Shown: positions 15,584 to 23,248 of the stretch, piece after piece
How positions within the stretch are numbered: position 1 is the stretch's first letter
How the letters are laid out: each line of letters opens with the position of its first letter
Source of the DNA: Desulfovibrio subterraneus
Lineage (GTDB): Bacteria; Desulfobacterota; Desulfovibrionia; Desulfovibrionales; Desulfovibrionaceae
NCBI RefSeq assembly: GCF_013340285.1
Contig: NZ_BLVO01000012.1
Span: 372,001 to 436,000 of the forward strand
Direction of reading: 5' to 3'
Length of the DNA: 64,000 nucleotides
Translations under genes and position numbers: made by a program
The notes under the pieces: model-generated
Database searches by the model: none
What the model was told of the DNA's origin: nothing
The model's input: only the letters and a program-made list of their open reading frames with translations

Positions 15584-17407
15584 ATGGGACTATTTTCCGG
15601 AGACGGAAACCGTTTTTCCATAACGCGGACGGCCTTGAAGACTGCACTTATATATGCCGTGTTCGGGCTGCTTTGGATCCGTTTTTCTGATTTGTTTCTG
15701 GACTACACCATAAATGATGCCCGGGTCATGACCACTGTCCAGACCTACAAGGGGTGGTTTTTCATTCTGGTTACTTCCGGTCTCCTGTTTTTGCTGGTTC
15801 GCCGGAACCTGCAGGCACAGAGAAATTCCGAACGTTCGCTTCGTGCCAGCAATTTGCGGCTTGAAGGCATGTTCCGGGTAGCCGGAAGCGTGGCATTCAT
15901 TTTGAGCAGGCAGCGCGCAGGGTTGCATTTTATAGAGGCGTTCAGCCCCGGTGCGGTGCGTATGTTCGGTCTTGAATTTTCAGATGCGGGGCGTCCCGTA
16001 GCCGGTCTTCCTCTGCCTGCGGGCCTGTTTTCTATATACGAAGGCGCCGAGGGCGTGGGCGGCATGAACGAGCTGATCTTCCGTGACCGTGCGGGGCAGG
16101 ACAAGGTGGTGCTGGTGCGAACCCTCGTACTTGATCCGGAAGACGACGGGACCGAAGTAATGCTCTCTGTCGCGCTGGACATAACGGAACGTAAGCGCAT
16201 GGCGCAGCGTCTTGAGGCGGCAACCGGAATGATAAACGGCATTCTGGATGCTGTTCCCTCCATCGTGATCTGTCTGGATGACGCTATGCGGGTCATGCAC
16301 TGGAATGCTGCTGCGCAGCTATGCACGGGGCTTGAGCTTGCCAGGGTGAAAGGGCGGGTGCTGAACAAGGCCTTTCCTCTGCTGGGAGGTCGCTGGAAAG
16401 AAATTTGCGGAGCCGTTGCAGCCCGTAGCAGTTTGACCCTGCAGATCCGCAGTGTCCGGCGGATTTGCGTGCTTGAAGAAGAGGTAACTGTCGGGCGTGA
16501 GGGTGATGCGGCCAAGGTGTATGAGGTACAGGTGTTTCCGTTGCCTCTGGCGGAAGGAGGCGCTGTCGTGCGGCTCGACGACATAACCGAGCGCATGAAA
16601 GTGCAGGAAGTGCTGGTGCAGACGGAAAAGATCATGTCCGTGGGGGGGCTTGCCGCAGGCATGGCGCACGAGATCAATAATCCCCTCGGTGCCATTTTGC
16701 AGGGGATTCAGAATGTGCGCAGAAGATTGTCAGCTGACCTGCCGGCCAATCTTGAAGCGGCCGGCGCCGTGCAATGTGATCTGGCCGCACTGGACCGGTA
16801 CATGCGTCACCGAGGCATAGACCGTATGCTTGACGGAATGGGCGAGGCAGGAAAGCGCGCTGCGGAAATTGTGACAAACATGCTGGAATTTGCCCGTTCT
16901 GCGGACCTGTCCCACAGTGGAGTATTCATCAATCAGATCGTCGACAAGGCTCTCAGCCTTATCGACAACGACTACAGTCTGGATAAGCGTTATGATTTCC
17001 GGAAAATCAGAGTTGTCAGGGAGTATGAAGACAACCTGCCCATGATATCCTGTTCACGCATCGGCATAGAACAGGTGCTGGTCAACCTGCTCCGCAACGC
17101 CGCACAGGCCATGTATGCTTACGAGGGGCCGGCAGCCTGGGTGCCGGAAATCCGCGTCCGTAGCTATGAAAGTGACGGCTGTGTCTGCATAGAGGTGCAG
17201 GATAACGGCCCGGGTATGACCGAGGCCCAGAGCAGAAGAGTGTTTGAGCCGTTCTACACCACAAAGCCGTCCGGTGAAGGAACAGGGCTGGGTCTGTCCG
17301 TTTCTCACTTCATCATTACAAGCGGGCATAATGGTTCCTTTTCCGTGGAAAGTGCTCCGGGCAAGGGAGCGACATTCAGAATATGCCTTCCCGTCCGTGC
17401 GGGCTGA
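15584..17407 (+). CDS. membrane sensor histidine kinase (two-TM-PAS-HisKA-HATPase)
   Basis: A 607-residue histidine kinase. GGAGG five bases before ATG 15584 sets the start; the frame is open to 15566. Two membrane helices lie at about residues 15-35 and 58-75, separated by only ~25 residues, so it has almost no periplasmic sensor. A divergent PAS-like region (about 90-210) and a second PAS (about 220-330) precede the core, whose H-box is again [12 protein letters not shown] and whose ATPase end reads [15 protein letters not shown]. The core is paralogous to those of the kinases at 11489 and 23249. No cognate regulator is adjacent. Confidence 0.88.
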   Translation: MGLFSGDGNRFSITRTALKTALIYAVFGLLWIRFSDLFLDYTINDARVMTTVQTYKGWFFILVTSGLLFLLVRRNLQAQRNSERSLRASNLRLEGMFRVAGSVAFILSRQRAGLHFIEAFSPGAVRMFGLEFSDAGRPVAGLPLPAGLFSIYEGAEGVGGMNELIFRDRAGQDKVVLVRTLVLDPEDDGTEVMLSVALDITERKRMAQRLEAATGMINGILDAVPSIVICLDDAMRVMHWNAAAQLCTGLELARVKGRVLNKAFPLLGGRWKEICGAVAARSSLTLQIRSVRRICVLEEEVTVGREGDAAKVYEVQVFPLPLAEGGAVVRLDDITERMKVQEVLVQTEKIMSVGGLAAGMAHEINNPLGAILQGIQNVRRRLSADLPANLEAAGAVQCDLAALDRYMRHRGIDRMLDGMGEAGKRAAEIVTNMLEFARSADLSHSGVFINQIVDKALSLIDNDYSLDKRYDFRKIRVVREYEDNLPMISCSRIGIEQVLVNLLRNAAQAMYAYEGPAAWVPEIRVRSYESDGCVCIEVQDNGPGMTEAQSRRVFEPFYTTKPSGEGTGLGLSVSHFIITSGHNGSFSVESAPGKGATFRICLPVRAG

Positions 17408-17623
17408 TGCCTGTGCAGGCTGACATCCGGAACTGTTCCGGTCCCATGTTGCCGGTAGCCTAACCGGCCACGTTCGTGCTACCTCTCTCTGCGTCACGGA
17501 AGCGCCGTGCGCCTGTATTCAGGGCAAGACCTGCCCCTGCCTGCGTATCGTCTGTGATTTGTCTATCCGGACGTTTTGCAGGCGCTTTTACGTCTGCCCA
17601 CTTTTCTGCTGTAAGGAAGCTGC

Positions 17624-18784
17624 ATGGCCAGAGATTTTTCCACCACCGCCGATAACCGACGGATGTATATTTTTTTGCTGGTGATGGTACTTGCCGCTGC
17701 GGTGGGTTTTCAAGGCTGGCGCACTCTGTACAACAACTTTGCCGTAGATGTGGCCGGACTTTCCGGCAAGGAAAACGGTTTTGTGCAGTCTCTGCGCGAA
17801 GTGCCCGGATTCCTTGCCCTGCTGGTCATCTATCTGCTGCTGATCGTGCGGGAGCATACCCTTGTGGCGGTTTCCGTCCTCGTGCTCGGTGTCGGTGTGG
17901 CTATGGCCGGTTTTTTCCCCTCATTCCATGGCCTGTTGTTCACCACGCTGATCATGAGCTTCGGGTTTCATTATTATGAAACTACGAACCAGTCGCTCAT
18001 TCTCCAATACTTCGACAAGACTCAGGCGCCCGTTGTCATGGGGCGTCTCAGGGGCTTTTCGTCAGGAGCCAATCTTGCCGTCGGCGCGGCGGTGTTTCTG
18101 CTTGCTCCGGTGCTGGAATTCCGCACCCTGTTCTGCATATTCGGCGGGGTGGTGCTGGTTGCGGGCGCGTGGTGCCTGCTGCAGAACCCATCGTCCGCAA
18201 ACATTCCCCCACAGCGCAAAGGCATGGTGTTCCGTTCCCGCTACTGGCTGTTCTACCTGCTTACCTTTCTCAGCGGTGCGCGGCGGCAGGTTTTTGTGGC
18301 CTTTGCCGTGTTTCTGCTGGTGGAAAAATTCGGTTATTCCGTGCAGGAAATTACGGCCCTGTTCATCCTGAACAACGTGGTCAACTGGTATCTCTCGCCC
18401 GCCATCGGGCGCGCAGTGAACAAGTATGGCGAGCGCAGGATGCTCACTGTGGAATACATGAGTCTCATCTTCATATTCGTCGCGTACGCATACGTTGACA
18501 GCAAGATACTGGTCGCCGTGCTGTATGTGCTCGACCATGTCTTCTACAACTTTGCCATGGCCATCAAAACCTACTTCCAGAAAATTGCCGATCCATCAGA
18601 CATTGCCCCCAGCATGGCGGTGAGCTTCACCATCAACCATATTGCCGCCGTAGTGATTCCGGCAGCGGGCGGGCTGCTCTGGATGGTGGATTATCGCATT
18701 CCCTTCCTCTGTGCGGCCGGGCTTGCCGGTCTGTCACTTCTGTTCTCCCAGTTTGTCCGTGTTCCGGAGGCGGAAGGCAAGTAA
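17624..18784 (+). CDS. MFS transporter
   Basis: A 386-residue inner-membrane protein with about twelve hydrophobic segments in two halves, consistent with a compact major facilitator superfamily member. The first helix begins YIFLLVMVLAAAVGFQGWRTL; a cytoplasmic loop QYFDKTQAPVVMGRLRGF lies before helix 5. GTAAGGAAG precedes the ATG. It stands between the second histidine kinase and a small exported protein on the same strand, with a 216-base gap before it. The substrate is not evident. Confidence 0.82.
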   Translation: MARDFSTTADNRRMYIFLLVMVLAAAVGFQGWRTLYNNFAVDVAGLSGKENGFVQSLREVPGFLALLVIYLLLIVREHTLVAVSVLVLGVGVAMAGFFPSFHGLLFTTLIMSFGFHYYETTNQSLILQYFDKTQAPVVMGRLRGFSSGANLAVGAAVFLLAPVLEFRTLFCIFGGVVLVAGAWCLLQNPSSANIPPQRKGMVFRSRYWLFYLLTFLSGARRQVFVAFAVFLLVEKFGYSVQEITALFILNNVVNWYLSPAIGRAVNKYGERRMLTVEYMSLIFIFVAYAYVDSKILVAVLYVLDHVFYNFAMAIKTYFQKIADPSDIAPSMAVSFTINHIAAVVIPAAGGLLWMVDYRIPFLCAAGLAGLSLLFSQFVRVPEAEGK

Positions 18785-18864
18785 CCGCGCGTAGCGTATA
18801 ACCAATTGCTTCAGGCAGCATGTCGCGCTATTATGGCAGTACCATACCTGTAAAGGAGATTGCC

Positions 18865-19359
18865 ATGTCTGCCATATTGCGTTGCACCCGTACTTTGCTG
18901 CGTCTGACCGCCCTGCTGTTGTTTGTGGTTGCCCTTTCCGTGCCGGCTTTTGCCGAAGACGGACAGGCCAAAAAGCCCCTCAAGGATACGCCGCAGCGTG
19001 TTCCCGCCCGTGCTACCGCTGTTTCCGTGGAGCATGAAGGTGCGGATACCGCAGGCACCCGCCTGACATTCCAGCTCAAGGAACTGTTCAACACGGCCAG
19101 CCTCTTCAATCTGACTGATGCCGATACTCCCAAGATCAATCTGCTGGTTTCCACCCAGCCGGAATTTTCTTCACGCCCTGAAATTGGCTCGGCCTATGCC
19201 ATTGTGTGGGTTTACGCCGAGAGCAAGGGCAACCTGCAGTATTATCTGGGGCGGCAGGTTGGCGTGGTGAGCGATGCCACGGCCGCTGAAGTGGCGCAGC
19301 AGATTGCGGAAAGGACGGACGGCATTGCCGTGAAATACGGCTACCTTTTCGGAAAATAG
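18865..19359 (+). CDS. exported protein of unknown function
   Basis: A 164-residue protein with a clear Sec signal peptide: basic start (RCTRTLLRL), hydrophobic core, and probable cleavage after FA in SVPAFAEDG. AAAGGAG upstream picks ATG 18865 over the earlier in-frame start at 18820. The mature part is a soluble alpha/beta region with a STQPEF motif and AYAIVWVYAESKG. I do not recognise the family. It ends eleven bases before the Usp-like gene, so the two are probably co-transcribed. Confidence 0.75.
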   Translation: MSAILRCTRTLLRLTALLLFVVALSVPAFAEDGQAKKPLKDTPQRVPARATAVSVEHEGADTAGTRLTFQLKELFNTASLFNLTDADTPKINLLVSTQPEFSSRPEIGSAYAIVWVYAESKGNLQYYLGRQVGVVSDATAAEVAQQIAERTDGIAVKYGYLFGK

Positions 19360-19370
19360 AGGAGGTGCCG

Positions 19371-20216
19371 ATGGACAGGGCCGTCCTGCTGACCGTTACG
19401 GACGACATGACCGCCATGTGGAGCATGCGCTTTGTTGCCGGTTTCTTCCCCGACAAGAAGCACCTTGAGGTATGCGTGCTGTATGTGGCCCCTTCCGGCT
19501 ATTCCGCCGCGCATGAGGAGACCCGTATTGTCCTTTCCGACATTGAGGTTCGCAAAGGGCGAGAGATAGTGGAAACAGCCCGGCAATGGCTTGTGGAACA
19601 CGGCTTTTCCGGCGCCAAGATAAAGACCAAGGTGCTCTCCACCCAGTATGGCGTGGTCAAGGACATTGTCTCCGAGGCCCGCAAGGGGATGTATGATGCC
19701 GTGGTGGTGGGCAGGCGCTACCTTGACTGGATGGAGATGCTGTACACCACCAGCGTTAGCCGCGGTATTCTGTGGGAAGATGTGGATTTTCCGGTGTGGA
19801 TTTGCAACGAGCCCGATTCGACACGGCAAGGGATTCTGCTCTGCGCCGACGGTTCGGCCCCGGTTGCCCACATGGCAGACCATGTGGGGTTCATGCTGGG
19901 GGCAGTGCCGGAGATGCGTGTGACCATTCTCCATCTGCGGACGCCCGGCGTATCGGCAGACGATGCCGTGGAAGAAGCGCGCCGCCGCATACTGGACAAC
20001 GGCATAGAGGCATCCCGTATCAGCACGTTGATAACGGCAGGGCAGGACAAGGTGGGTACCATTCTGCGCATTGCCCACGAGGGCAATTTCGCTGTTGTCG
20101 CGGTGGGGCGCAGGCCGGATTTGCCGGAATCTCTTGTCCGACGGGTGTTTACCCGCTCTGTGAGTCTGGGTCTGCATGAAAATGTGAACAAGTTTTCTTT
20201 GTGGGTGTGCAGGTAG
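19371..20216 (+). CDS. universal stress protein family protein, two-domain
   Basis: A 281-residue cytoplasmic protein made of two Usp-like units. The first (1-150) has VLLTVTDD at the start and AVVVGRRYLDWMEMLYTTSVSR near its end; the second starts at GILLCADGS (about 160) and ends FAVVAVGRRPDLP. The terminal G-rich ATP-binding motif of classical UspA (G-2x-G-9x-G-S/T) is only partly recognisable, so nucleotide binding is uncertain. GAGGAGG upstream sets ATG 19371. It follows the exported protein gene with an eleven-base gap. It may be a stress-tolerance protein; the ligand is unknown. Confidence 0.82.
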   Translation: MDRAVLLTVTDDMTAMWSMRFVAGFFPDKKHLEVCVLYVAPSGYSAAHEETRIVLSDIEVRKGREIVETARQWLVEHGFSGAKIKTKVLSTQYGVVKDIVSEARKGMYDAVVVGRRYLDWMEMLYTTSVSRGILWEDVDFPVWICNEPDSTRQGILLCADGSAPVAHMADHVGFMLGAVPEMRVTILHLRTPGVSADDAVEEARRRILDNGIEASRISTLITAGQDKVGTILRIAHEGNFAVVAVGRRPDLPESLVRRVFTRSVSLGLHENVNKFSLWVCR

Positions 20217-20376
20217 AGAGCTGTATAGAAAGAAATCGGATTAGAATAATATGTTTTTGACAGGTCAGATATTGCCAATTGGTCTGGCCGGTGGTATTGC
20301 ATTGGCTGTTGAGCCGATACTGAAGGGCTCTTTGTATCAAAAATCGCTATAATTCCGGAGTTCTCCGGGTATATTT

Positions 20377-20447
20377 GAGCGATTCGCACAAGTTTGAGGA
20401 TTGCCCCCCAATTCCGCCTTGAATCATGCGAATCGCTCTATTTTTTT
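20377..20447 (+). ncRNA. long hairpin with T-tract: terminator or small RNA
   Basis: Perfect 12-base arms GAGCGATTCGCA (20377-20388) and its complement (20427-20438) enclose a 38-base region, followed by TATTTTTTTGCC. The 594-base gap between the Usp-like gene and tupA otherwise contains only a 33-codon hydrophobic open frame without a ribosome site, a small CCGGA/TCCGG hairpin at 20355-20368, and AT-rich DNA upstream of tupA. The structure could be a large terminator for the upstream genes or the 3' end of a small RNA. Confidence 0.5.
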
Positions 20448-20810
20448 GCCCGTCGCAGTGCGGTAGCTTTTTTGCCCGCGCCAGCTTCGTGTTGTCTTAT
20501 CTGTTTCATCCTTTCCATATTCCCTAACCGACTGTTGCATCGCTGCACTGTATGCTCACATGGCTGAAGAGCAGAGGTGTGTCTGGTTTATTTAAGTTTA
20601 TTTGTGTTTGTTTTAGTGCGTTCAGGTTTGTTATGGTAATGCAGTGTTGCGTTCTGACTTGAGAATACCATTGTTTTCAGGCGGTAACATGGTGTGTCAC
20701 AGTGTGCGTATGAATATAATCTTGGACAGAAAGGATTGGCTGTGTAATAGTCAGCGGGTAACTTTAGTATACTATAAATAACCAATTCTAACACAGTTAG
20801 GAGAAATGGG

Positions 20811-21632
20811 ATGAAGAAGCTGATTACCTTGCTGCTTTTCCTGGTTCTGGCTCTGCCTGCGGTTGCCTTTGCGGAAAAACCGGTCCTCATGATGTCCACC
20901 ACGACCAGCACCGACAATACCGGTCTGCTTGATGTGCTGAAGCCCGCGTTTGAAGCGGAAACCGGCATCGAACTGCGTTGGACCGCCGTTGGTACCGGCA
21001 AAGCCCTTGCAATGGGGCAGAACTGCGATGTTGACGTGCTGCTTGTGCATGCCCCCGGCGCAGAAAAGAAGTTTGTTGCAGACGGATACGGCGTGGACCG
21101 CACCCAGCTCATGTATAATGACTTTGTCATCATCGGCCCTGCTGCCGACCCTGCCAAGGTAAAGGGCATGTCCGTAAGCGATGCGCTGAAGAAGATCGGC
21201 CAGTCCGGCAACATCTTCTGCTCCCGCGGCGACAACTCCGGTACGCATAAGAAGGAACTTTCCCTGTGGAAGGAATCCGGCATGGCAGTGCCTGAAAAGG
21301 AAGCATGGTACGTTCAGACCGGTCAGGGCATGCTGCCCACCATTAACGTAGCCAATGAGAAGAATGCCTACACCATGACCGACCGTGGCACCTTCATCAA
21401 GTACGAGGCTTCCCACAACGGTAACCCGCCCATCGTGATTCTGGTGGAAGGCGACGGCGCTCTTTTCAACCAGTACAGCGCCATGGCCGTGAACCCCAAG
21501 AATTGCCCCAATGCCAAGTACGACCTCGCCAAGAAGTACATCGACTGGATGGCATCCGACGCCACCCAGAAGCTTATCGGCGACTTCAAGCTCATGGGCA
21601 AGCAGCTCTTCACCCCCAACGCGGGCAAGTAG
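20811..21632 (+). CDS. tupA: tungstate ABC transporter, substrate-binding protein
   Basis: A 273-residue periplasmic oxyanion-binding protein. A signal peptide ends at AVAFAEKP. The mature protein begins LMMSTTTSTDNTGLL; the TTTS motif is the tungstate-contacting signature of TupA proteins. FCSRGDNSGTHKKE, the second anion-binding segment, lies near residue 145. GTTAGGAG upstream supports the start. It is followed by tupB and tupC in order. Tungsten supplies the tungstopterin cofactor of formate dehydrogenases, common in sulfate reducers. A hairpin separates it from tupB. Confidence 0.95.
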   Translation: MKKLITLLLFLVLALPAVAFAEKPVLMMSTTTSTDNTGLLDVLKPAFEAETGIELRWTAVGTGKALAMGQNCDVDVLLVHAPGAEKKFVADGYGVDRTQLMYNDFVIIGPAADPAKVKGMSVSDALKKIGQSGNIFCSRGDNSGTHKKELSLWKESGMAVPEKEAWYVQTGQGMLPTINVANEKNAYTMTDRGTFIKYEASHNGNPPIVILVEGDGALFNQYSAMAVNPKNCPNAKYDLAKKYIDWMASDATQKLIGDFKLMGKQLFTPNAGK

Positions 21633-21661
21633 CTCCTTCAGTTCCCTGATTGACAGAAGAC

Positions 21662-21687
21662 AAGGGCGGTTGCATACCGCCCTTTTT
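21662..21687 (+). terminator. intra-operon terminator-like hairpin between tupA and tupB
   Basis: Nine-base arms AAGGGCGGT/ACCGCCCTT (21662-21670, 21676-21684) with a five-base loop and a T-run. It lies 30 bases after tupA and 20 before the tupB start, so it probably lowers permease expression relative to the binding protein. Confidence 0.8.
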
Positions 21688-21707
21688 CATGGAAGAGGGT
21701 GCGTTCA

Positions 21708-22403
21708 ATGGATTTCATTCTCGAGGGCATATACAAGGCCTTCCTGCTCCTGCTCGGCGGTCACGAGGAAACGTGGTCGGCTGTCTATGCAACGGTTGCC
21801 GTCTCCAGCATATCCATCTGTGCAACGGTGCTGCTCGGTGCTCCGCTCGGATTCCTGCTCGGTTATTGCAGTTTTCCGGGGCGGCGGGCCGTGCGTCTTG
21901 TGGTGGATACGCTACTTTCATTCCCCACCGTGGTCATCGGCCTCATCGTCTATGGCTTCATATCGCGCAGCGGCCCGCTGGGCGAGCTGGGGCTGCTGTT
22001 CACCCTGCAGGGCATTGCCGTAGGGCAGGTCATGCTGGGGTTACCCGTGGTTGTGGCCATGGTGGCCAACGCCGTGGAAAATGCAGATGAAAGGCTGGAG
22101 GCAACGCTGCTTACTCTGGGCGCGGACAGCACCCAGCTTTTGCGCACCACCTTGTGGGAGGTGCGGTATCACCTCATGCTTGCCACCGTTGCCGCTTACG
22201 GACGCATCGTGTCGGAAGTGGGCATATCCATGATGGTGGGGGGCAATATAAAATGGCATACGCGCACTATCACCACCGCCATTGCCCTTGAAACCGGCAA
22301 GGGTGAGTTTGCCATGGGCGTGGCTCTGGGGCTGGTGCTGCTGATCATCGCCTTTGGCGTGAATATTTCCGTTTCCGGACTCAAGCGGAGAGTTGCGAAA
22401 TGA
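21708..22403 (+). CDS. tupB: tungstate ABC transporter, permease
   Basis: A 231-residue inner-membrane permease with five or six membrane helices. The ABC-permease EAA-type loop is recognisable as NADERLEATLLTLGADSTQLL, shortened here in its quoted core to LEATLLTLGAD. PTVVIGLIVYGFISRSGPLG matches TupB-type permeases. The ATG at 21708 has GGAAGAGGG eight bases upstream; GTG 21699 overlaps that site. The stop overlaps the tupC start by four bases (ATGA). Confidence 0.92.
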   Translation: MDFILEGIYKAFLLLLGGHEETWSAVYATVAVSSISICATVLLGAPLGFLLGYCSFPGRRAVRLVVDTLLSFPTVVIGLIVYGFISRSGPLGELGLLFTLQGIAVGQVMLGLPVVVAMVANAVENADERLEATLLTLGADSTQLLRTTLWEVRYHLMLATVAAYGRIVSEVGISMMVGGNIKWHTRTITTAIALETGKGEFAMGVALGLVLLIIAFGVNISVSGLKRRVAK

Positions 22404-23062
22404 GCCCGCTCTATTCTCTTTCAGGCATACGGCAGCGATACGCAGGGCGTCTTGCGCTGGACCTTCCGTCCCTTTCCATAGAGGAGGGGAGCATTGTCGG
22501 TGTGGCCGGTCCTAACGGCAGTGGCAAATCCACCCTCATGCGTATGCTGGCCTTTCTGGAAATGCCGCAGGAAGGACAAATCCGGTTTGACGGCACCTCG
22601 GTAGACGCATCCTCCGGAGGAAGCAGGGCCGCCATGTTGCGCAAGCACGTAACCCTGCTGACGCAGGAACCCTATCTGCTGCGGCGGACAGTGGCGGAAA
22701 ACGTAGGGTACGGTCTTGCCGTGCGCGGGCAGCGCAATAGCGCCGATGCCGTGCGTCAGGCGCTGGCAGACGTAGGCCTGCCTGCACAGGAATTCATGCA
22801 CAGGCAGTGGTTCGAACTTTCGGGCGGGGAAGCCCAGCGTGTTGCGCTTGCAGCCCGTATCATTCTGCGGCCCAAGGTGCTGCTGATGGACGAGCCGACC
22901 TCATCTCTGGATGAAGAATCTGCAGAGCGTATCCGCATGGCCTCCATGCGCATGCGTGATGCGCACGGCACCACGCTTGTCATTGTATCCCACGACCGTG
23001 AATGGCTCGATTCGGTGACAGACACCATGGTGATGCTGCGCAACGGGCACCTTGCGGGCTAG
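22400..23062 (+). CDS. tupC: tungstate ABC transporter, ATP-binding protein
   Basis: A 220-residue ABC ATPase. Walker A GPNGSGKST is at residues 37-45, the Q-loop at LLTQEPYLL, the signature at LSGGEAQRVALAARI, Walker B at VLLMDEPTSSLD, and the H-loop at VIVSHDREW. It couples ATP hydrolysis to tungstate import with TupAB. Its start overlaps the tupB stop, so they are translationally coupled. It is convergent with the sensor kinase at 23249; no clear terminator is visible in the 187-base gap. Confidence 0.93.
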   Translation: MSPLYSLSGIRQRYAGRLALDLPSLSIEEGSIVGVAGPNGSGKSTLMRMLAFLEMPQEGQIRFDGTSVDASSGGSRAAMLRKHVTLLTQEPYLLRRTVAENVGYGLAVRGQRNSADAVRQALADVGLPAQEFMHRQWFELSGGEAQRVALAARIILRPKVLLMDEPTSSLDEESAERIRMASMRMRDAHGTTLVIVSHDREWLDSVTDTMVMLRNGHLAG

Positions 23063-23248
23063 CTTTTCCGCGTCTGACCGCGGTGCTGCGTTCAGCATGA
23101 CAGCAGATGGGGCGTGTACTACGGGCGACATGCTGCGTGTTCTGCAGCCGGTTGGCAAGTTCCATGCGGTTTGCGGCCGGATGCCGGAAAGCCTGGCAGC
23201 GGCAATTCAGCGGCCTGACCGTTTGCTTTGTCAAGGCGGGGCGGATGT

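Noticed and set aside
20250-20351. 33-codon hydrophobic open frame in the gap before tupA
   Set aside because: No ribosome binding site and no other support.
20600-20810. Possible tungstate-responsive promoter or riboswitch upstream of tupA
   Set aside because: The DNA is AT-rich with -10-like hexamers, but no -35 at proper spacing and no recognisable Moco/Tuco riboswitch structure could be assigned by eye.
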